From an uncultured Bacteroidales bacterium (GTDB lineage Bacteria; Bacteroidota; Bacteroidia; Bacteroidales; P3), in assembly GCA_947168515.1 (NCBI GenBank), contig CAMVMF010000003.1:44905-108904 (forward strand): a stretch of 64,000 bases of DNA. The letters are read 5' to 3'. Position 1 is the first letter of the stretch. Each line of letters begins with the position of its first letter. Both the position numbers and the translations under genes were made by a program. A model generated the notes under the pieces. It ran no database searches. It saw only the letters and a list, made by a program, of their open reading frames with translations, and was not told where the DNA came from. Of this stretch, positions 45,131 to 55,135 are shown in pieces.

Positions 45131-45534
45131 CGTGAAAAAAATGAAATAATGCCCCAGCACGCTAAAAAAATATCTACCGCCGTGATTATTAGCTGCTAAG
45201 AGAAACCTGTAGGAGCCGCAAATCCCACGCAGTCGTCGGGCTTCTGCCCATTGGTGAGTAGTGTCCTCATGGTCTTGGGACTTACGCTGCCGGTGTGTTG
45301 TGGGGCCGCAATGGGTGTGTCCTGGTGCCACAGGCAGTGGATGGAGCCCAAAGGGTGCCAAAGGGTGGCATGCGGACACGTAAGGGCAGCGGCGCTGGCT
45401 GGAGGGGACAAAAAAAGTGTTTTTTTTGTTCTTTTGTAAGGTCGTTTTTTGCAGAATTAGCGGTCTGATGGTTGTGGATTAATTATTTTTAACAATTTAT
45501 AACTTTCTGATAATCAGCTTTTATGGGGGGGGGG
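45131..45534. other. GC-rich non-coding stretch ending in a G10 tract
   Basis: 45180-45415 is much richer in GC than the AT-rich flanks and has short pairable words. It has open frames on both strands but none with a family resemblance. A structured RNA is possible. An AT-rich part and a run of ten G (45525-45534) follow, 46 bases ahead of the next promoter box. Confidence 0.4.
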
Positions 45535-45579
45535 CGTAATTTGCCAATGCCTGAAAAATGACGTTTTGTCTTTTTTTTG

Positions 45580-45587
45580 TAATTTTG
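45580..45587 (+). promoter_or_regulatory. -7 box of the fimbrillin-like operon
   Basis: TAATTTTG, 54 bases before the ATG at 45641. Confidence 0.7.
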
Positions 45588-45640
45588 CAGCAGATTTTAA
45601 TTTATTTTTTTATTCACTAATGATAAAAATGCACACATTT

Positions 45641-45865
45641 ATGAAAAACAAAAACGCAGTTCGGCAATACGAAAAGCCGACGGTCAAAGTCGTTACCTTT
45701 GTGGTTGAAGAGGGCTTTGGCAGCATTATTGGTGGAACCACAAGTGGTAGCTCCATCACCTTTGGTGGCACACCAGAGCTAGGTCTGATGAACCACGGAG
45801 ATGGCGACCACTCGGGTTTGGGCCAGTACCAAACTGGTGGAAACATCTTTGGTAACACACTGTAG
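45641..45865 (+). CDS. Small Bacteroidales peptide (KPTVKVVTF type)
   Basis: A 74-residue protein starting MKNKNAVRQYEKPTVKVVTF, followed by a Gly/Thr/Ser-rich tail (GSIIGGTTSGSSITFGG, GDGDHSGLGQYQTGG). Small proteins with a YEKPTVKVV-like start are common next to surface lipoprotein genes in Bacteroidales and resemble leader-type peptides. Function is unknown. Upstream in-frame Mets at 45620 and 45629 are alternatives. The lipoprotein gene follows after 42 bases. Confidence 0.65.
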   Translation: MKNKNAVRQYEKPTVKVVTFVVEEGFGSIIGGTTSGSSITFGGTPELGLMNHGDGDHSGLGQYQTGGNIFGNTL

Positions 45866-45907
45866 GAGATTAACAAACACACACACACGATTAGATTTTT
45901 GAAGACT

Positions 45908-47668
45908 ATGAAAAAAGCAATATTGTCAATTGTTGGCGTGGCACTGTTGTCCGCGCTAGTATTAAGTTCGTGCCAGAAGGACCACGACACGGTGAGCCTC
46001 AAGGCCACGATAAACACCTACCTCCCCACAGGCAAGGATGCCAAGACCTATATCGACAACAACCGCTATGTCAACTGGAGTAGTGATAACGATAACTGCG
46101 ATAAAGTGAATATAAACGGAACCGACTACACTGTGAGTGTGACTGGCACGGGCAACGACCGCGTGGCCACCATAGCTGGTGTGACGGTGCCTGCTAATAG
46201 TGGCGACTACTTTGCCTACTATCCCGCTGGTCGTGTTTTGACCAATGATGCCAGTGGCTGGCCGCAGGTGCTGCTGCCGCAAGTGCAGAACTACCGCACC
46301 GATGCCAACGGCAACCAGATAGTGGAGGCCCCTATGGCGGCCTGGTGCACCCAGTCGACCCATGCGCTCAACTTCACCAATCTCTGCGCCCTGCTGAAGA
46401 TTGAGCTGCCCTCCAATTTTGACATAAGTCAAAACGAGGTGGCCTACATCACGGTGAGCAGCAGCAACAAACCCTTGTGGGGCAAAGCCACCATCAGCGG
46501 CACTACCACGCCAGTGCTGAGTGGCCTGAGCCTTGCGGACCTCAGCACCAGCGACAAGAGCGTCACGCTGGATTTTACCAATAACGGCCTGCATGGCAGC
46601 GACGGCAACAGCAGTACCAGCACCAGTGGCGCCGCCAGCGGAGTGCGCAGACGTGGACCTTTCTACATTGTATTGCCCCCAGTAACCAATGTGAGCGGAT
46701 TGACGGTGGACATTTATGTGTTCAACTCCACCGCCAACAACAACCGCCGCACTGTGCACCTTTACCACAATACAGGCAGCGAGGGTGTCGCCATATCAAT
46801 AGAGGGTAACAAGATGTATGGTACTGGAACGCTGACTTCCAGCTACGATGTTGTACCTGATGTTCCCTATCCTGGATTAAGTTCAGGAGAGTTTACCGTG
46901 GCAAGGGTGCGGACTGGCGGTGGTTGGCTCAATCCTACATATTCATACAAGAAAGTGCGCTTCTCGTTGGGCAATCTGCAGTATCGAGCATCAACCGGTA
47001 CCTGGCGTTTTGCAGAACATCAGTGGGACGCTCTTGGTAGTGCCAATAGCAATATTAGCCAGACCAATGGTAACTGGATTGATCTCTTCGGCTACGGCAC
47101 CAGCGGGGTTAACTATCAACCATGGCAAAGCAATAGCAATCAAGCTAACTACGCTCGTAATACCAATATAAACAACAGTGAAAACGACTGGGGTGTGAAC
47201 GAGATTTCCAACGGAGGTAACCAGCCCAACAAGTGGCGTACATTGACACATGCAGAGTGGATTTGTCTGCTCGACGAAAGAGACAACCACAACGCTCTTC
47301 ATAGACAGAATGTAATATTATGGAATGGTGTAAAGGGTAATGTAATCCTGCCGGATGATTTCCCGACTAGTTTGGCCAATAATTATAATTGGACAAGGCT
47401 TCCCGAAGCAGATTGGAATGAGGTGTCAAGACGTGGAGGTATATTTTTACCGCGAACGGGTTATAGGAATGAAACCAATATAACCGACTTCCCAAGCTCA
47501 TCTGTGGCTGGTCATGGAAATTATTGGACTAGTACATGGAATTTTAATGGATATGAAGATTATCAAAAAAATCCATGGTTTATTCAACTCCAAAATGGAG
47601 AACGCCATGGGAGCGATTTGCCTTATTACTATGGTTTAGCCGTCCGTTTGGTGCGCGACGTGAACTAA
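45908..47668 (+). CDS. Fimbrillin-like surface lipoprotein
   Basis: A 586-residue lipoprotein (lipobox LVLSSC). The N-terminal half resembles fimbrillin/Mfa-like adhesins (TVPANSGDYFAYYPAG, ALNFTNLCALLKIELP, TLTSSYDVVPD). The C-terminal half begins FSLGNLQYRASTGTWRFAEHQWD and ends YYGLAVRLVRDVN, a module seen in secreted Bacteroidales proteins and related to the Fibrobacter succinogenes paralogous domain. It is expected on the cell surface. The ATG at 45908 gives MKKAILSIVG; a TTG lies nine bases earlier. Terminator at 47716. Confidence 0.78.
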   Translation: MKKAILSIVGVALLSALVLSSCQKDHDTVSLKATINTYLPTGKDAKTYIDNNRYVNWSSDNDNCDKVNINGTDYTVSVTGTGNDRVATIAGVTVPANSGDYFAYYPAGRVLTNDASGWPQVLLPQVQNYRTDANGNQIVEAPMAAWCTQSTHALNFTNLCALLKIELPSNFDISQNEVAYITVSSSNKPLWGKATISGTTTPVLSGLSLADLSTSDKSVTLDFTNNGLHGSDGNSSTSTSGAASGVRRRGPFYIVLPPVTNVSGLTVDIYVFNSTANNNRRTVHLYHNTGSEGVAISIEGNKMYGTGTLTSSYDVVPDVPYPGLSSGEFTVARVRTGGGWLNPTYSYKKVRFSLGNLQYRASTGTWRFAEHQWDALGSANSNISQTNGNWIDLFGYGTSGVNYQPWQSNSNQANYARNTNINNSENDWGVNEISNGGNQPNKWRTLTHAEWICLLDERDNHNALHRQNVILWNGVKGNVILPDDFPTSLANNYNWTRLPEADWNEVSRRGGIFLPRTGYRNETNITDFPSSSVAGHGNYWTSTWNFNGYEDYQKNPWFIQLQNGERHGSDLPYYYGLAVRLVRDVN

Positions 47669-47715
47669 TCCTCCCCATACTGAGTTGCCATCAGCCTAAG
47701 GGCGGGGTGGCAAAT

Positions 47716-47757
47716 AAGAAAGGGACCGGCCATGATGGATGGTGCGGTCCCTTTCTT
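47716..47757 (+). terminator. Terminator after the lipoprotein
   Basis: Thirteen-base arms AAGAAAGGGACCG and CGGTCCCTTTCTT around a 16-base loop. The hairpin lies between convergent genes and probably acts both ways. Confidence 0.8.
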
Positions 47758-47816
47758 GTTGTGTATGTTGTGGAGAGGGGGTTGGCAGTTATGCCCAGCG
47801 GCCTCTGATGAGCGGT

Positions 47817-48440
47817 CTAATGGAATGGGAGGTAGATGACCTTCTTGGTTTGGAAGTATTCTTCCTCGAAGAAGTCGGAGATGTCCCAGGTGCGGACTTT
47901 CTTGCGGAAGGGGAATAGCTCTTGGGTGAGGTCGCCGCCTTTGAGGTAGAGGATGCCGTTGCGCAGGTGGTGGTAGTGGATGTCGGAGACCTTGCCACGC
48001 ACCCACTGGGTGAACTGGCTGAGGTCGGTGACGGCGCGGGAGACGATGAAGTCGTAGTCGCCCTGCACCTGCTCGGCGCGGATCTGCTCAGCCCGGACAT
48101 TTTTCAGCTCCAGCGCGTTGGCCACGTTCTGCACTACCTTGATTTTCTTGCCGATGGAGTCGACGAGGTGGAAGTTGCTGTGGGGGAAGAGGATGGCCAG
48201 GGGTATGCCGGGGAAGCCGCCGCCGGTGCCCACGTCGAGGATGTCGGCCTGGGTTTTGAAGGGTTGCACCTTGGCGATGGCGAGGCTGTGGAGGACGTGG
48301 TGCTCGTAGAAGTTGGCCATGTCCTTGCGGGAGATGACGTTGATTTGGGCGTTCCAGTCCTCGTATAAAGGCAACAGAGCGGCAAATTGTTCACGTTGCC
48401 GCTCTGTCAGCTCAGGAAAGTACTTGAGTAATAATTGCAT
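47817..48440 (-). CDS. rsmG: 16S rRNA (guanine-527-N7)-methyltransferase
   Basis: A 207-residue SAM-dependent methyltransferase. Motif I is ILDVGTGGGFPGIPLAI; the conserved HVLHSL, SRAVTDL and YLKGG segments of RsmG/GidB follow. It methylates G527 of 16S rRNA. It lies 39 bases after rpoD on the same strand and is probably co-transcribed. Confidence 0.96.
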   Translation of the reverse strand: MQLLLKYFPELTERQREQFAALLPLYEDWNAQINVISRKDMANFYEHHVLHSLAIAKVQPFKTQADILDVGTGGGFPGIPLAILFPHSNFHLVDSIGKKIKVVQNVANALELKNVRAEQIRAEQVQGDYDFIVSRAVTDLSQFTQWVRGKVSDIHYHHLRNGILYLKGGDLTQELFPFRKKVRTWDISDFFEEEYFQTKKVIYLPFH

Positions 48441-48479
48441 GTGGTGTGGTGTTGAAGGCCCGAAGGGCCGTCGGGTTTT

Positions 48480-49340
48480 TTAGAGGTAGGACTGCAGGTG
48501 CTTGCTCTTGCTGCTGACGCGCAGACGTTTGATGCCCTTTTCCTTGATTTGGCGCACGCGCTCGCGTGTGAGGCCGAATTTCATGGCTATCTCGTCGAGG
48601 CTGAGGGCGTGGGGGAGGCCGATGCCGAAGTACATCTTGATGACTTCGCGCTCATACTCGGTGAGGGTGGAGAGGGAGCGCTCGATTTCCTGCGAGAGGG
48701 ACTCCTGCATCAGGGCGCTGTCGGTGGGAGGGGTGTCCTCGTTGGGCAGCACGTCGACGAAGTTGACGTCCTCGTCGGCCACCAGGGGGGCGTCGATGGA
48801 GATATGTCGGCCGGAGATGCCGAGGATGCTCTTGATTTTGTCCTCGGGGATGTCGAGCATGTCGGCCAGTTCCTCTTCCGATGGGGGTCGTTCGAGTTCC
48901 TGCTCAAGGCGGGAGATTTCCTTCTTGAGCTTGTTGAGGGCGCCGAGCTGGTTGGAAGGCAGGCGCACGATGCGGGAGTTTTCGGCGATGGCCTGGAGAA
49001 TAGATTGTCTAATCCACCACACAGCATAGGAGATGAATTTGAAGCCACGCGTTTCGTCGAAACGTTTGGCGGCCTTGATTAAGCCTACATTACCTTCGTT
49101 GATCAGGTCGGGGAGGCTGAGGCCCTGGTTCTGGTACTGCTTGGCCACGGAGACGACGAAGCGGAGGTTGGCCTTGGTGAGGCGGTCGAGGGCCTCCTGG
49201 TCACCGTTTTTGATGCGCTGGGCCAGCTGTACTTCCTCCTCGGGGGTGAGCAGTTCCTCGCTGCAGATGTCCTGGAGGTATTTGTCGAGCGACTTGATGT
49301 CACGATTGGTGATTGAATGGGTAATCTTTAATTGTCTCAT
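48480..49340 (-). CDS. rpoD: Primary RNA polymerase sigma factor (sigma-A, Bacteroidota type)
   Basis: A 286-residue sigma-70 factor without region 1.1, the length typical of the Bacteroidota primary factor. Region 1.2 is [23 protein letters not shown]; region 2 includes [11 protein letters not shown] and [13 protein letters not shown]; region 3 is [12 protein letters not shown]; region 4 has [16 protein letters not shown] and [20 protein letters not shown]. It directs transcription from the TAnnTTTG promoters seen across the window. rsmG follows on the same strand. Confidence 0.97.
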   Translation of the reverse strand: MRQLKITHSITNRDIKSLDKYLQDICSEELLTPEEEVQLAQRIKNGDQEALDRLTKANLRFVVSVAKQYQNQGLSLPDLINEGNVGLIKAAKRFDETRGFKFISYAVWWIRQSILQAIAENSRIVRLPSNQLGALNKLKKEISRLEQELERPPSEEELADMLDIPEDKIKSILGISGRHISIDAPLVADEDVNFVDVLPNEDTPPTDSALMQESLSQEIERSLSTLTEYEREVIKMYFGIGLPHALSLDEIAMKFGLTRERVRQIKEKGIKRLRVSSKSKHLQSYL

Positions 49341-49464
49341 AGCATAAAATTAATTCCACACATCTATTTATGACAGATAACGCAAAAAAGAGAAAAAAGT
49401 TTCATGAAAATGAAAAAAAATTTTATTCTTTAGAAATAAGGGACAAAAATTGAAAAAAAAAACG

Positions 49465-49472
49465 TAAATTTG
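49465..49472 (+). promoter_or_regulatory. -7 box of ffh
   Basis: TAAATTTG, 29 bases before the ffh ATG. Confidence 0.75.
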
Positions 49473-49500
49473 CATTTTCAATAGTTAGTCAATCAACGTT

Positions 49501-50832
49501 ATGTTTGAAAGTATTAGTAGCAAGATAGAGAAAGCGTTACATACGCTGCGAGGAAAAGGAAGCATTACCGATATTAACATTGCGGAGACGGTCAAAGAGG
49601 TGCGCAAGGCCCTGTTGGACGCCGACGTGAGCTATCCCATAGCCAAGGAGTTTACCGACAAGGTGAAGGCCGAGGCCCTGGGACGGAATGTGATTCAGAG
49701 CATCGAACCGGGCCAGTTGATGGTGAAGATAGTGCATGAGAAGCTGACGGAGCTGATGGGCAGCCAGGCGGTGGACATAAACCTCAAAGGGCAGCCGGGC
49801 ATGCCCGCCATCGTGCTGATAGCAGGTCTGCAGGGTTCGGGTAAGACAACATTCAGCGCCAAGTTGGCCCACTATTTGAAGAACAAGAAGAACAAGAGCG
49901 TGGTGCTGGTGGCCGGCGACGTGTACCGTCCGGCAGCTATCAGCCAGCTGCAGACGCTGGGCCAGCAAATACAGGTGCCCGTGTTCACCGAAGAGGGCAA
50001 CAACGACCCGGTGGACATAGCCAAGAAGGCCGTGAAGGACGCCAAGCTGAAGGGGGCCAACGTGGTCATCGTCGATACCGCCGGCCGTCTGGCCGTAGAC
50101 GAGCAGATGATGGACGAGATCAGCCGCCTGAAGCAGTCGCTCAACCCGCAGGAGACCCTCTTTGTGGTGGACTCGATGACCGGCCAGGATGCCGTGAACA
50201 CGGCCAAGGCTTTCAACGAGCGCATAGACTATGACGGAGTGGTGCTGACCAAGTTGGACGGCGACACCCGCGGCGGTGCGGCCCTGACCATCCGCTACGC
50301 GGTGCAGAAACCCATCAAGTTTGTGGGTATCGGCGAGAAGATGGATGCCCTGGATGTCTTCCACCCCGACCGTATGGCCAGCCGTATACTGGGCATGGGC
50401 GACGTGGTGTCGCTGGTGGAACGCGCGCAGGAGCAGTATGACGAGGAAGAGGCCCGCAAGATACAGAAGAAGTTGATACACAACGAGTACAACTTCGAGG
50501 ATTTCCTGTCGCAGGTGGGTCAGATAAAGAAGATGGGCAGCATGAAGGACCTGCTGGGCATGATTCCCGGCATGGACAAGCTGACGAAGAATGTGGAGAT
50601 AGGCGACGATGCCTTTGTGCCCATCGAGTCGATGATAGGCAGCATGACCCCCTATGAGCGCCGCAACCCCAGCTGCCTCAACGGCAGCCGCAAGCAGCGC
50701 ATAGCCGCAGGCAGCGGTCGCAGCATACAGGAGGTCAACCGCTTTATCAAGCAGTTTGAGGAGACCCGCCGGATGATGCGCACCGTGAGCACCAAGGGCA
50801 AGATGCCCCAGATGCCCAAGCGCCGCAGATAA
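49501..50832 (+). CDS. ffh: Signal recognition particle protein Ffh
   Basis: A 443-residue SRP54 GTPase. N domain (about 1-90), G domain with GLQGSGKTT, DTAGRL and TKLDGD, and a Met-rich M domain (QIKKMGSMKDLLGMIPGMDKL) binding 4.5S RNA and signal sequences. The C-terminal part PYERRNPSCLNGSRKQRIAAGSG is standard. It targets nascent membrane proteins to FtsY. No 4.5S RNA was found nearby. folD follows by 41 bases. Confidence 0.98.
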   Translation: MFESISSKIEKALHTLRGKGSITDINIAETVKEVRKALLDADVSYPIAKEFTDKVKAEALGRNVIQSIEPGQLMVKIVHEKLTELMGSQAVDINLKGQPGMPAIVLIAGLQGSGKTTFSAKLAHYLKNKKNKSVVLVAGDVYRPAAISQLQTLGQQIQVPVFTEEGNNDPVDIAKKAVKDAKLKGANVVIVDTAGRLAVDEQMMDEISRLKQSLNPQETLFVVDSMTGQDAVNTAKAFNERIDYDGVVLTKLDGDTRGGAALTIRYAVQKPIKFVGIGEKMDALDVFHPDRMASRILGMGDVVSLVERAQEQYDEEEARKIQKKLIHNEYNFEDFLSQVGQIKKMGSMKDLLGMIPGMDKLTKNVEIGDDAFVPIESMIGSMTPYERRNPSCLNGSRKQRIAAGSGRSIQEVNRFIKQFEETRRMMRTVSTKGKMPQMPKRRR

Positions 50833-50873
50833 AACAAATAGGACAGACAACTTTTTAAAAAACTATATATACG

Positions 50874-51755
50874 ATGGTACAGTTACTTGATGGCAAGGCA
50901 ACGGCCCTGCAGATAAAAGAAGAAATAGCCAACGAGGTGCGCCAGCTGACGGCCAAAGGCCTGCGGCCGCCCCACTTGGCAGCTGTGATAGTAGGCAACG
51001 ATGGCGCCAGCCAGACCTACGTGGCCAATAAGGAGAAATCGAGCCACGAGGTGGGCTTTACCTCCTCGGTCTACCGTTTTGCGGAGAGCACCACGGAGGA
51101 GGAGCTGCTGAAATCGATAGACTTTCTGAACAACGACCCCGACATCGATGGTTTCATCGTCCAGTTGCCCCTGCCAAAGCACATCAACGAACAGCACGTC
51201 ATCAACGCCATCTCGCCCGACAAGGACGTGGATGGTTTCACCCCCATCAATATCGGCCGGATGGTGCTGGGCGAGGACTCATATGTGCCCGCCACGCCCA
51301 TGGGCATCTGCACGCTGCTGAAACGCTACAACGTGGAGACCACGGGCAAGCACTGTGTGGTGCTGGGCCGTAGCAATATTGTGGGTACGCCCATCGCCAA
51401 CCTGCTTTCGCGCAAGGGCTTTGACTGCACCGTCACCATCTGCCACAGCAAGACCCAGAACCTGGCCGAAATCACCCGCCAGGCCGACATACTGATTGCC
51501 GCCATCGGCAAGCCTGAGTTTGTCACAGCCGACATGGTGAAGGAAGGGGCCGTGCTGGTGGACGTGGGCATCCACCGCATACCCGACGAGAGCAAGAAGA
51601 GTGGCTACCGCATCATAGGCGATGTGAAGCACAGCCAGGTGGATGGCAAATGCAGCTGGGTGACACCGGTGCCTGGCGGCGTAGGCCCCCTCACGATCGT
51701 ATCGCTGATGGAGAACACGCTGAAGGCATATAACCGCCACATGAACAAGCAATAA
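50874..51755 (+). CDS. folD: Methylenetetrahydrofolate dehydrogenase/cyclohydrolase
   Basis: A 293-residue bifunctional enzyme interconverting methylene-, methenyl- and formyl-tetrahydrofolate. Motifs are [14 protein letters not shown] with the catalytic Lys, [29 protein letters not shown] and the closing [10 protein letters not shown]. It is cytosolic. It follows ffh closely, and transcription probably ends at the hairpin near 51920. Confidence 0.97.
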   Translation: MVQLLDGKATALQIKEEIANEVRQLTAKGLRPPHLAAVIVGNDGASQTYVANKEKSSHEVGFTSSVYRFAESTTEEELLKSIDFLNNDPDIDGFIVQLPLPKHINEQHVINAISPDKDVDGFTPINIGRMVLGEDSYVPATPMGICTLLKRYNVETTGKHCVVLGRSNIVGTPIANLLSRKGFDCTVTICHSKTQNLAEITRQADILIAAIGKPEFVTADMVKEGAVLVDVGIHRIPDESKKSGYRIIGDVKHSQVDGKCSWVTPVPGGVGPLTIVSLMENTLKAYNRHMNKQ

Positions 51756-51919
51756 AAGGGGACTGCAATACATACCCCAGAGAGGCAAACGCTCAATGCC
51801 CCCTGCACCCACGGTGTGGGGTAAATGGGGCAAAGTACATCTTGGCGTTCCGGAGGTACGCATTGACAAGAACAAAATTTATAAGCTAGGGATTCCACCC
51901 CCCCCCAGCCTAGGCAAAA

Positions 51920-51955
51920 AAAAAAGGGCACTCCACAGGAGCGCCCTTTTTTTAT
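51920..51955. terminator. Bidirectional terminator
   Basis: AAAGGGCACTC and GAGCGCCCTTT pair with one mismatch around CACAG, with A-rich and T-rich flanks. It serves folD and the convergent lipoprotein gene. A C9 run lies just upstream (51898-51906). Confidence 0.75.
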
Positions 51956-51971
51956 ATAGATACATTATAAC

Positions 51972-52463
51972 TTACATGTTGCGGGTGACGCAGACTTTGA
52001 AGCTGAGGGTCTGGCCGTCGGCAAGTGCGAGGGGGTCGTAGCCGTCGAGGTCTTGGATGATGAAGGTTACTTTGCCCAGCTCCCACTCGAAGCGAAGGTT
52101 TTCGGGGACCACCACAAGGCTTTGGGTGCCGTCGTCGTTGTTGACATAGATTTCCAAGGGATAGATGAAGGGGAGGGTGTTCCAGGCACCGAGGTTGTTC
52201 TGACCGTCGTAGACGTTCCAGACGTAGGCCTGGACGGTGCCGTTTTCGAAGACGTTGCCGTCGATGCCGGGGATGTCCACGGAGCAATAGAGATAGTTGT
52301 TGGCACCGGGGAGGTTGGCACCTTCGGAACGGATCCATTGGGCGGGATTGATGTTGAACTGGTAGGTTTGGATTTGCGAACCGTAATAGACTTCTTCTTT
52401 GGTGCAACCCGTGAAGAGCAGGAATGCAGCCATGATGGGTAAGATGATGTGTTTTAGTTTCAT
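51972..52463 (-). CDS. Small conserved-looking lipoprotein
   Basis: A 163-residue protein with lipobox LLFTGC (Cys20). The mature part is beta-rich (YYGSQIQTYQFNINPAQWI, LYCSVDIPGID, LGKVTFIIQDLDGYD). I recognise no named family; such proteins of unknown function recur in Bacteroidales. It has its own promoter at 52513-52506. Confidence 0.8.
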   Translation of the reverse strand: MKLKHIILPIMAAFLLFTGCTKEEVYYGSQIQTYQFNINPAQWIRSEGANLPGANNYLYCSVDIPGIDGNVFENGTVQAYVWNVYDGQNNLGAWNTLPFIYPLEIYVNNDDGTQSLVVVPENLRFEWELGKVTFIIQDLDGYDPLALADGQTLSFKVCVTRNM

Positions 52464-52505
52464 GGTATTGAATTTTTAATATTATTATTTCATTCTTTCA
52501 CGATG

Positions 52506-52513
52506 CAAAAATA
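52506..52513 (-). promoter_or_regulatory. -7 box of the small lipoprotein
   Basis: TATTTTTG on the minus strand, 43 bases before the ATG at 52463. Confidence 0.75.
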
Positions 52514-52580
52514 CATTTTTTTTCTCTGTAATTTTCCTTTGGGGTATAATATTTTTCCTTTTTTTTCTCGGCCGGGATGG

Positions 52581-55022
52581 CTAGCGCAAGTGCACGACGG
52601 TGATGCCGTCGCCACCCAGTTCGAGACGCTCGGAGTGGAAGGACTGCACGTCGCGGTTGCCTTGGAGCCATTGCCGGATCATCTGTTTGAGGATGCCATA
52701 GCCTTTGCCATGGAGGATGCGGAGGTCCTTTTCGCTCAGCAGCAGGGCGTCGTCGAAGAAATGCTGTAGGTTGACCATGGCCTCGTCGGCGCGTTGGCCG
52801 CGGAGGTCGATGGTGGGGTTGAAGGATTTGCGTTTCTCGTTGATGTCGTCGTAGATGGACTGGAAACGGTTGTTCTGATGGCTGAGTTTGTCCTGAGGGA
52901 TGTTCTTTTTGCGTGTGGCAGTCAGCCGATTGAGAGCAATGGTCATGCGGATGCTGTTGCTTTCCACCACGGCTTTCTTGCCTTTGAGTTCCACCACTTC
53001 GCCAAAGGTTTCTTGGCCGTCGATGCGCACAATGCTGCCCACCTTGATGGGCAGGTTGGTCTCGTCGGCTTGGGCCACCAGCTGCTTGCCCTTGGCGTTG
53101 TTGACTGAGGACTGGTGCTGCTGGGCGTTGTGGCGTTCCTCGTCGTGGCGTTCCTGGGCGGAGGCGAGGCGTTCGGCTTCGGCTTTCATGCGCTGGCGGG
53201 CTTTGAGGGTTTGCTCGCGCTCGGCCTGGGCCGACTTGATGTCGCTGATGGTCTGCTCCACGGTGCGGTTGGCATCGGCGATAATCTGCTGGGCCTCTTT
53301 GCGGGCGGCAGAGAGGATGTCGTAGCGTTTGCTTTCGAGCTTGTCGGTGAGCTGCTGGTATTTCTGAGTGACTTCGGAGAGGAAGTTGTCGGCGACCTGC
53401 AGCTCGGCACGTTGTTTGGCAATCTCCTCTTTGTCGAGCTCGATTTGCTGTAGCTGATGTTCGAAATTGAGCATCTCGCCGCCTACTTTTTCGCCGGCGG
53501 CTTTCAGTATGTCGGCGGGGAAACCGATGTTTTGGGCTATCTCGAAGGCAAAAGAGCTGCCGGGATGGCCGATGGAGAGGCGGTAGAGGGGCTGCATCTT
53601 CTCGGTGTCGAAGAGCATGGCTCCGTTGCTGATGCCGGGGTATTTGTCGGCCAGGAGTTTGAGGTCGGCAAAATGGGTGGTGACCACCCCAAAGGCATGC
53701 CGCCGGTAGAGCTCTTCTAACAAGGCCTCGGCAATGGCACATCCGGAGCGGGGCTCGGTGCCTCCCCCTAGTTCGTCGAGAAGGAAAAGGGTGTTGGCAT
53801 CGGCGGTTTCCAGCAGCTGTTTCATGCTTTGGAGGTGGGAGGTGTAGGTGCTGAGGTCGTTGTCGATGGACTGCTCGTCGCCGATGTCGATGAAGATGTG
53901 GTCGAAGATGCCAAACTCGGAGGTTTCGCGGCAGGGCACGAGCATGCCGCACTGGAGCATATACTGGATGAGACCCACGGCTTTGAGGCAGACCGATTTG
54001 CCGCCAGCGTTGGGGCCGGAGATGATGAGGATGTGGGCGTCGTCGTTGAGCTCGATGTTGAAAGGAACTACCTGCCCTTTGTGGTTGAGGTAGAGCAGGG
54101 GGTGCCGGGCATCGAACCAGCTGATTTTGGTGATGCTGTCGACAATGGGGCGGCCGGCATGGAGGGTGAGAGCGAAACGGGCTTTGGCGCGGATGAAGTC
54201 GATGCGTGCCAGGAACCAGTAGGCGTTGACCAAGGAGTCTAGCTGTGGCCGGAGGGTGTCGGTGAAGCGGGCGAGGATTTTTTGAATCTCGTGGCGTTCG
54301 GCGAACTCTAGTTCGCGGAGGTCGTTGTTGAGCTCCACCACCTCGGAGGGTTCGAGGTAGGCGGTTTGGCGGGTGGCGGACTCGTCGTGGATGAGGCCTT
54401 TGATTTTGCGGCGGTGGGTGTCGAGCATGGGGATGACCAGTCGGCCGTTGCGGATGGTGACTTCGGCATTTTCGGGAGCCCAGCCTTCGTGTTTGGCACG
54501 GGCGAGCTGTTTGCTGATTTGGATGTCGACATCGGAGCGTTTTTTGTTGATTTGACGACGGATCTCGAGTAGGTCGGGGGAGGCGTTGTCGTAAATCTCG
54601 CCTTTGTCGTCAATGAGTTTGTTGAGGGCTTTGGTGATGGAGGGGTCGAGGTCGACGTGGGTGGCCAGCTCGTGGAGGTAGGGGTAGCGTGCGGCATCGT
54701 CGCGGAGGAGGAAACGCAGGCATTCGGCGATGGTGTGGAGCGAACATTTGAGGTCGAAGAGTGCTTCTAACTCAATGACGGAGCCCACAACCCGAAGGCG
54801 CAGGAGTTCGTCGGTGAGGTCGATGAAGTCCTGTGAGGGGAAGCTGTTCTCCAAAACCAGGATTTGGCGGAACTCTTCGGTTTGCTGTAGTTCGCGCACC
54901 ACCCGGTCGTAGTTGTTGGAGAAGGCCATCTCCTGTGTCATGCGTATGGCCAGGGCGTTGGTGCACTCGTTGGCGACCAATTCGCGTATTTTGGTAAAGC
55001 CTAATTTGTCTTCGAGCGTCAT
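52581..55022 (-). CDS. mutS2: Endonuclease MutS2 (MutS-like ATPase with Smr domain)
   Basis: An 813-residue protein. Core/lever region first, then the ATPase with Walker A ISGPNAGGKSV and FLLDELGGGTEP. A long coiled coil (about 500-620: EIAKQRAELQ...EREQTLKARQRMKAEA) follows, then a C-terminal Smr nuclease domain (PTIDLRGQRADEAMVNL, ILHGKGYGILKQ, LGGDGITVV). MutS2 limits homologous recombination and can act on collided ribosomes. It is the last of three same-strand genes after ribF and the nitrilase. Confidence 0.97.
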   Translation of the reverse strand: MTLEDKLGFTKIRELVANECTNALAIRMTQEMAFSNNYDRVVRELQQTEEFRQILVLENSFPSQDFIDLTDELLRLRVVGSVIELEALFDLKCSLHTIAECLRFLLRDDAARYPYLHELATHVDLDPSITKALNKLIDDKGEIYDNASPDLLEIRRQINKKRSDVDIQISKQLARAKHEGWAPENAEVTIRNGRLVIPMLDTHRRKIKGLIHDESATRQTAYLEPSEVVELNNDLRELEFAERHEIQKILARFTDTLRPQLDSLVNAYWFLARIDFIRAKARFALTLHAGRPIVDSITKISWFDARHPLLYLNHKGQVVPFNIELNDDAHILIISGPNAGGKSVCLKAVGLIQYMLQCGMLVPCRETSEFGIFDHIFIDIGDEQSIDNDLSTYTSHLQSMKQLLETADANTLFLLDELGGGTEPRSGCAIAEALLEELYRRHAFGVVTTHFADLKLLADKYPGISNGAMLFDTEKMQPLYRLSIGHPGSSFAFEIAQNIGFPADILKAAGEKVGGEMLNFEHQLQQIELDKEEIAKQRAELQVADNFLSEVTQKYQQLTDKLESKRYDILSAARKEAQQIIADANRTVEQTISDIKSAQAEREQTLKARQRMKAEAERLASAQERHDEERHNAQQHQSSVNNAKGKQLVAQADETNLPIKVGSIVRIDGQETFGEVVELKGKKAVVESNSIRMTIALNRLTATRKKNIPQDKLSHQNNRFQSIYDDINEKRKSFNPTIDLRGQRADEAMVNLQHFFDDALLLSEKDLRILHGKGYGILKQMIRQWLQGNRDVQSFHSERLELGGDGITVVHLR

Positions 55023-55135
55023 GAGGATGGGAAGTTTGAGTTTTTGCCGGAAAGGTTGGATTGAGGGGATGATGTTTTTTTACGGGTTTCTGGGAGTTTC
55101 TGCATTATGCGGATGTTGTTTTTTAGGGGGAAGGT

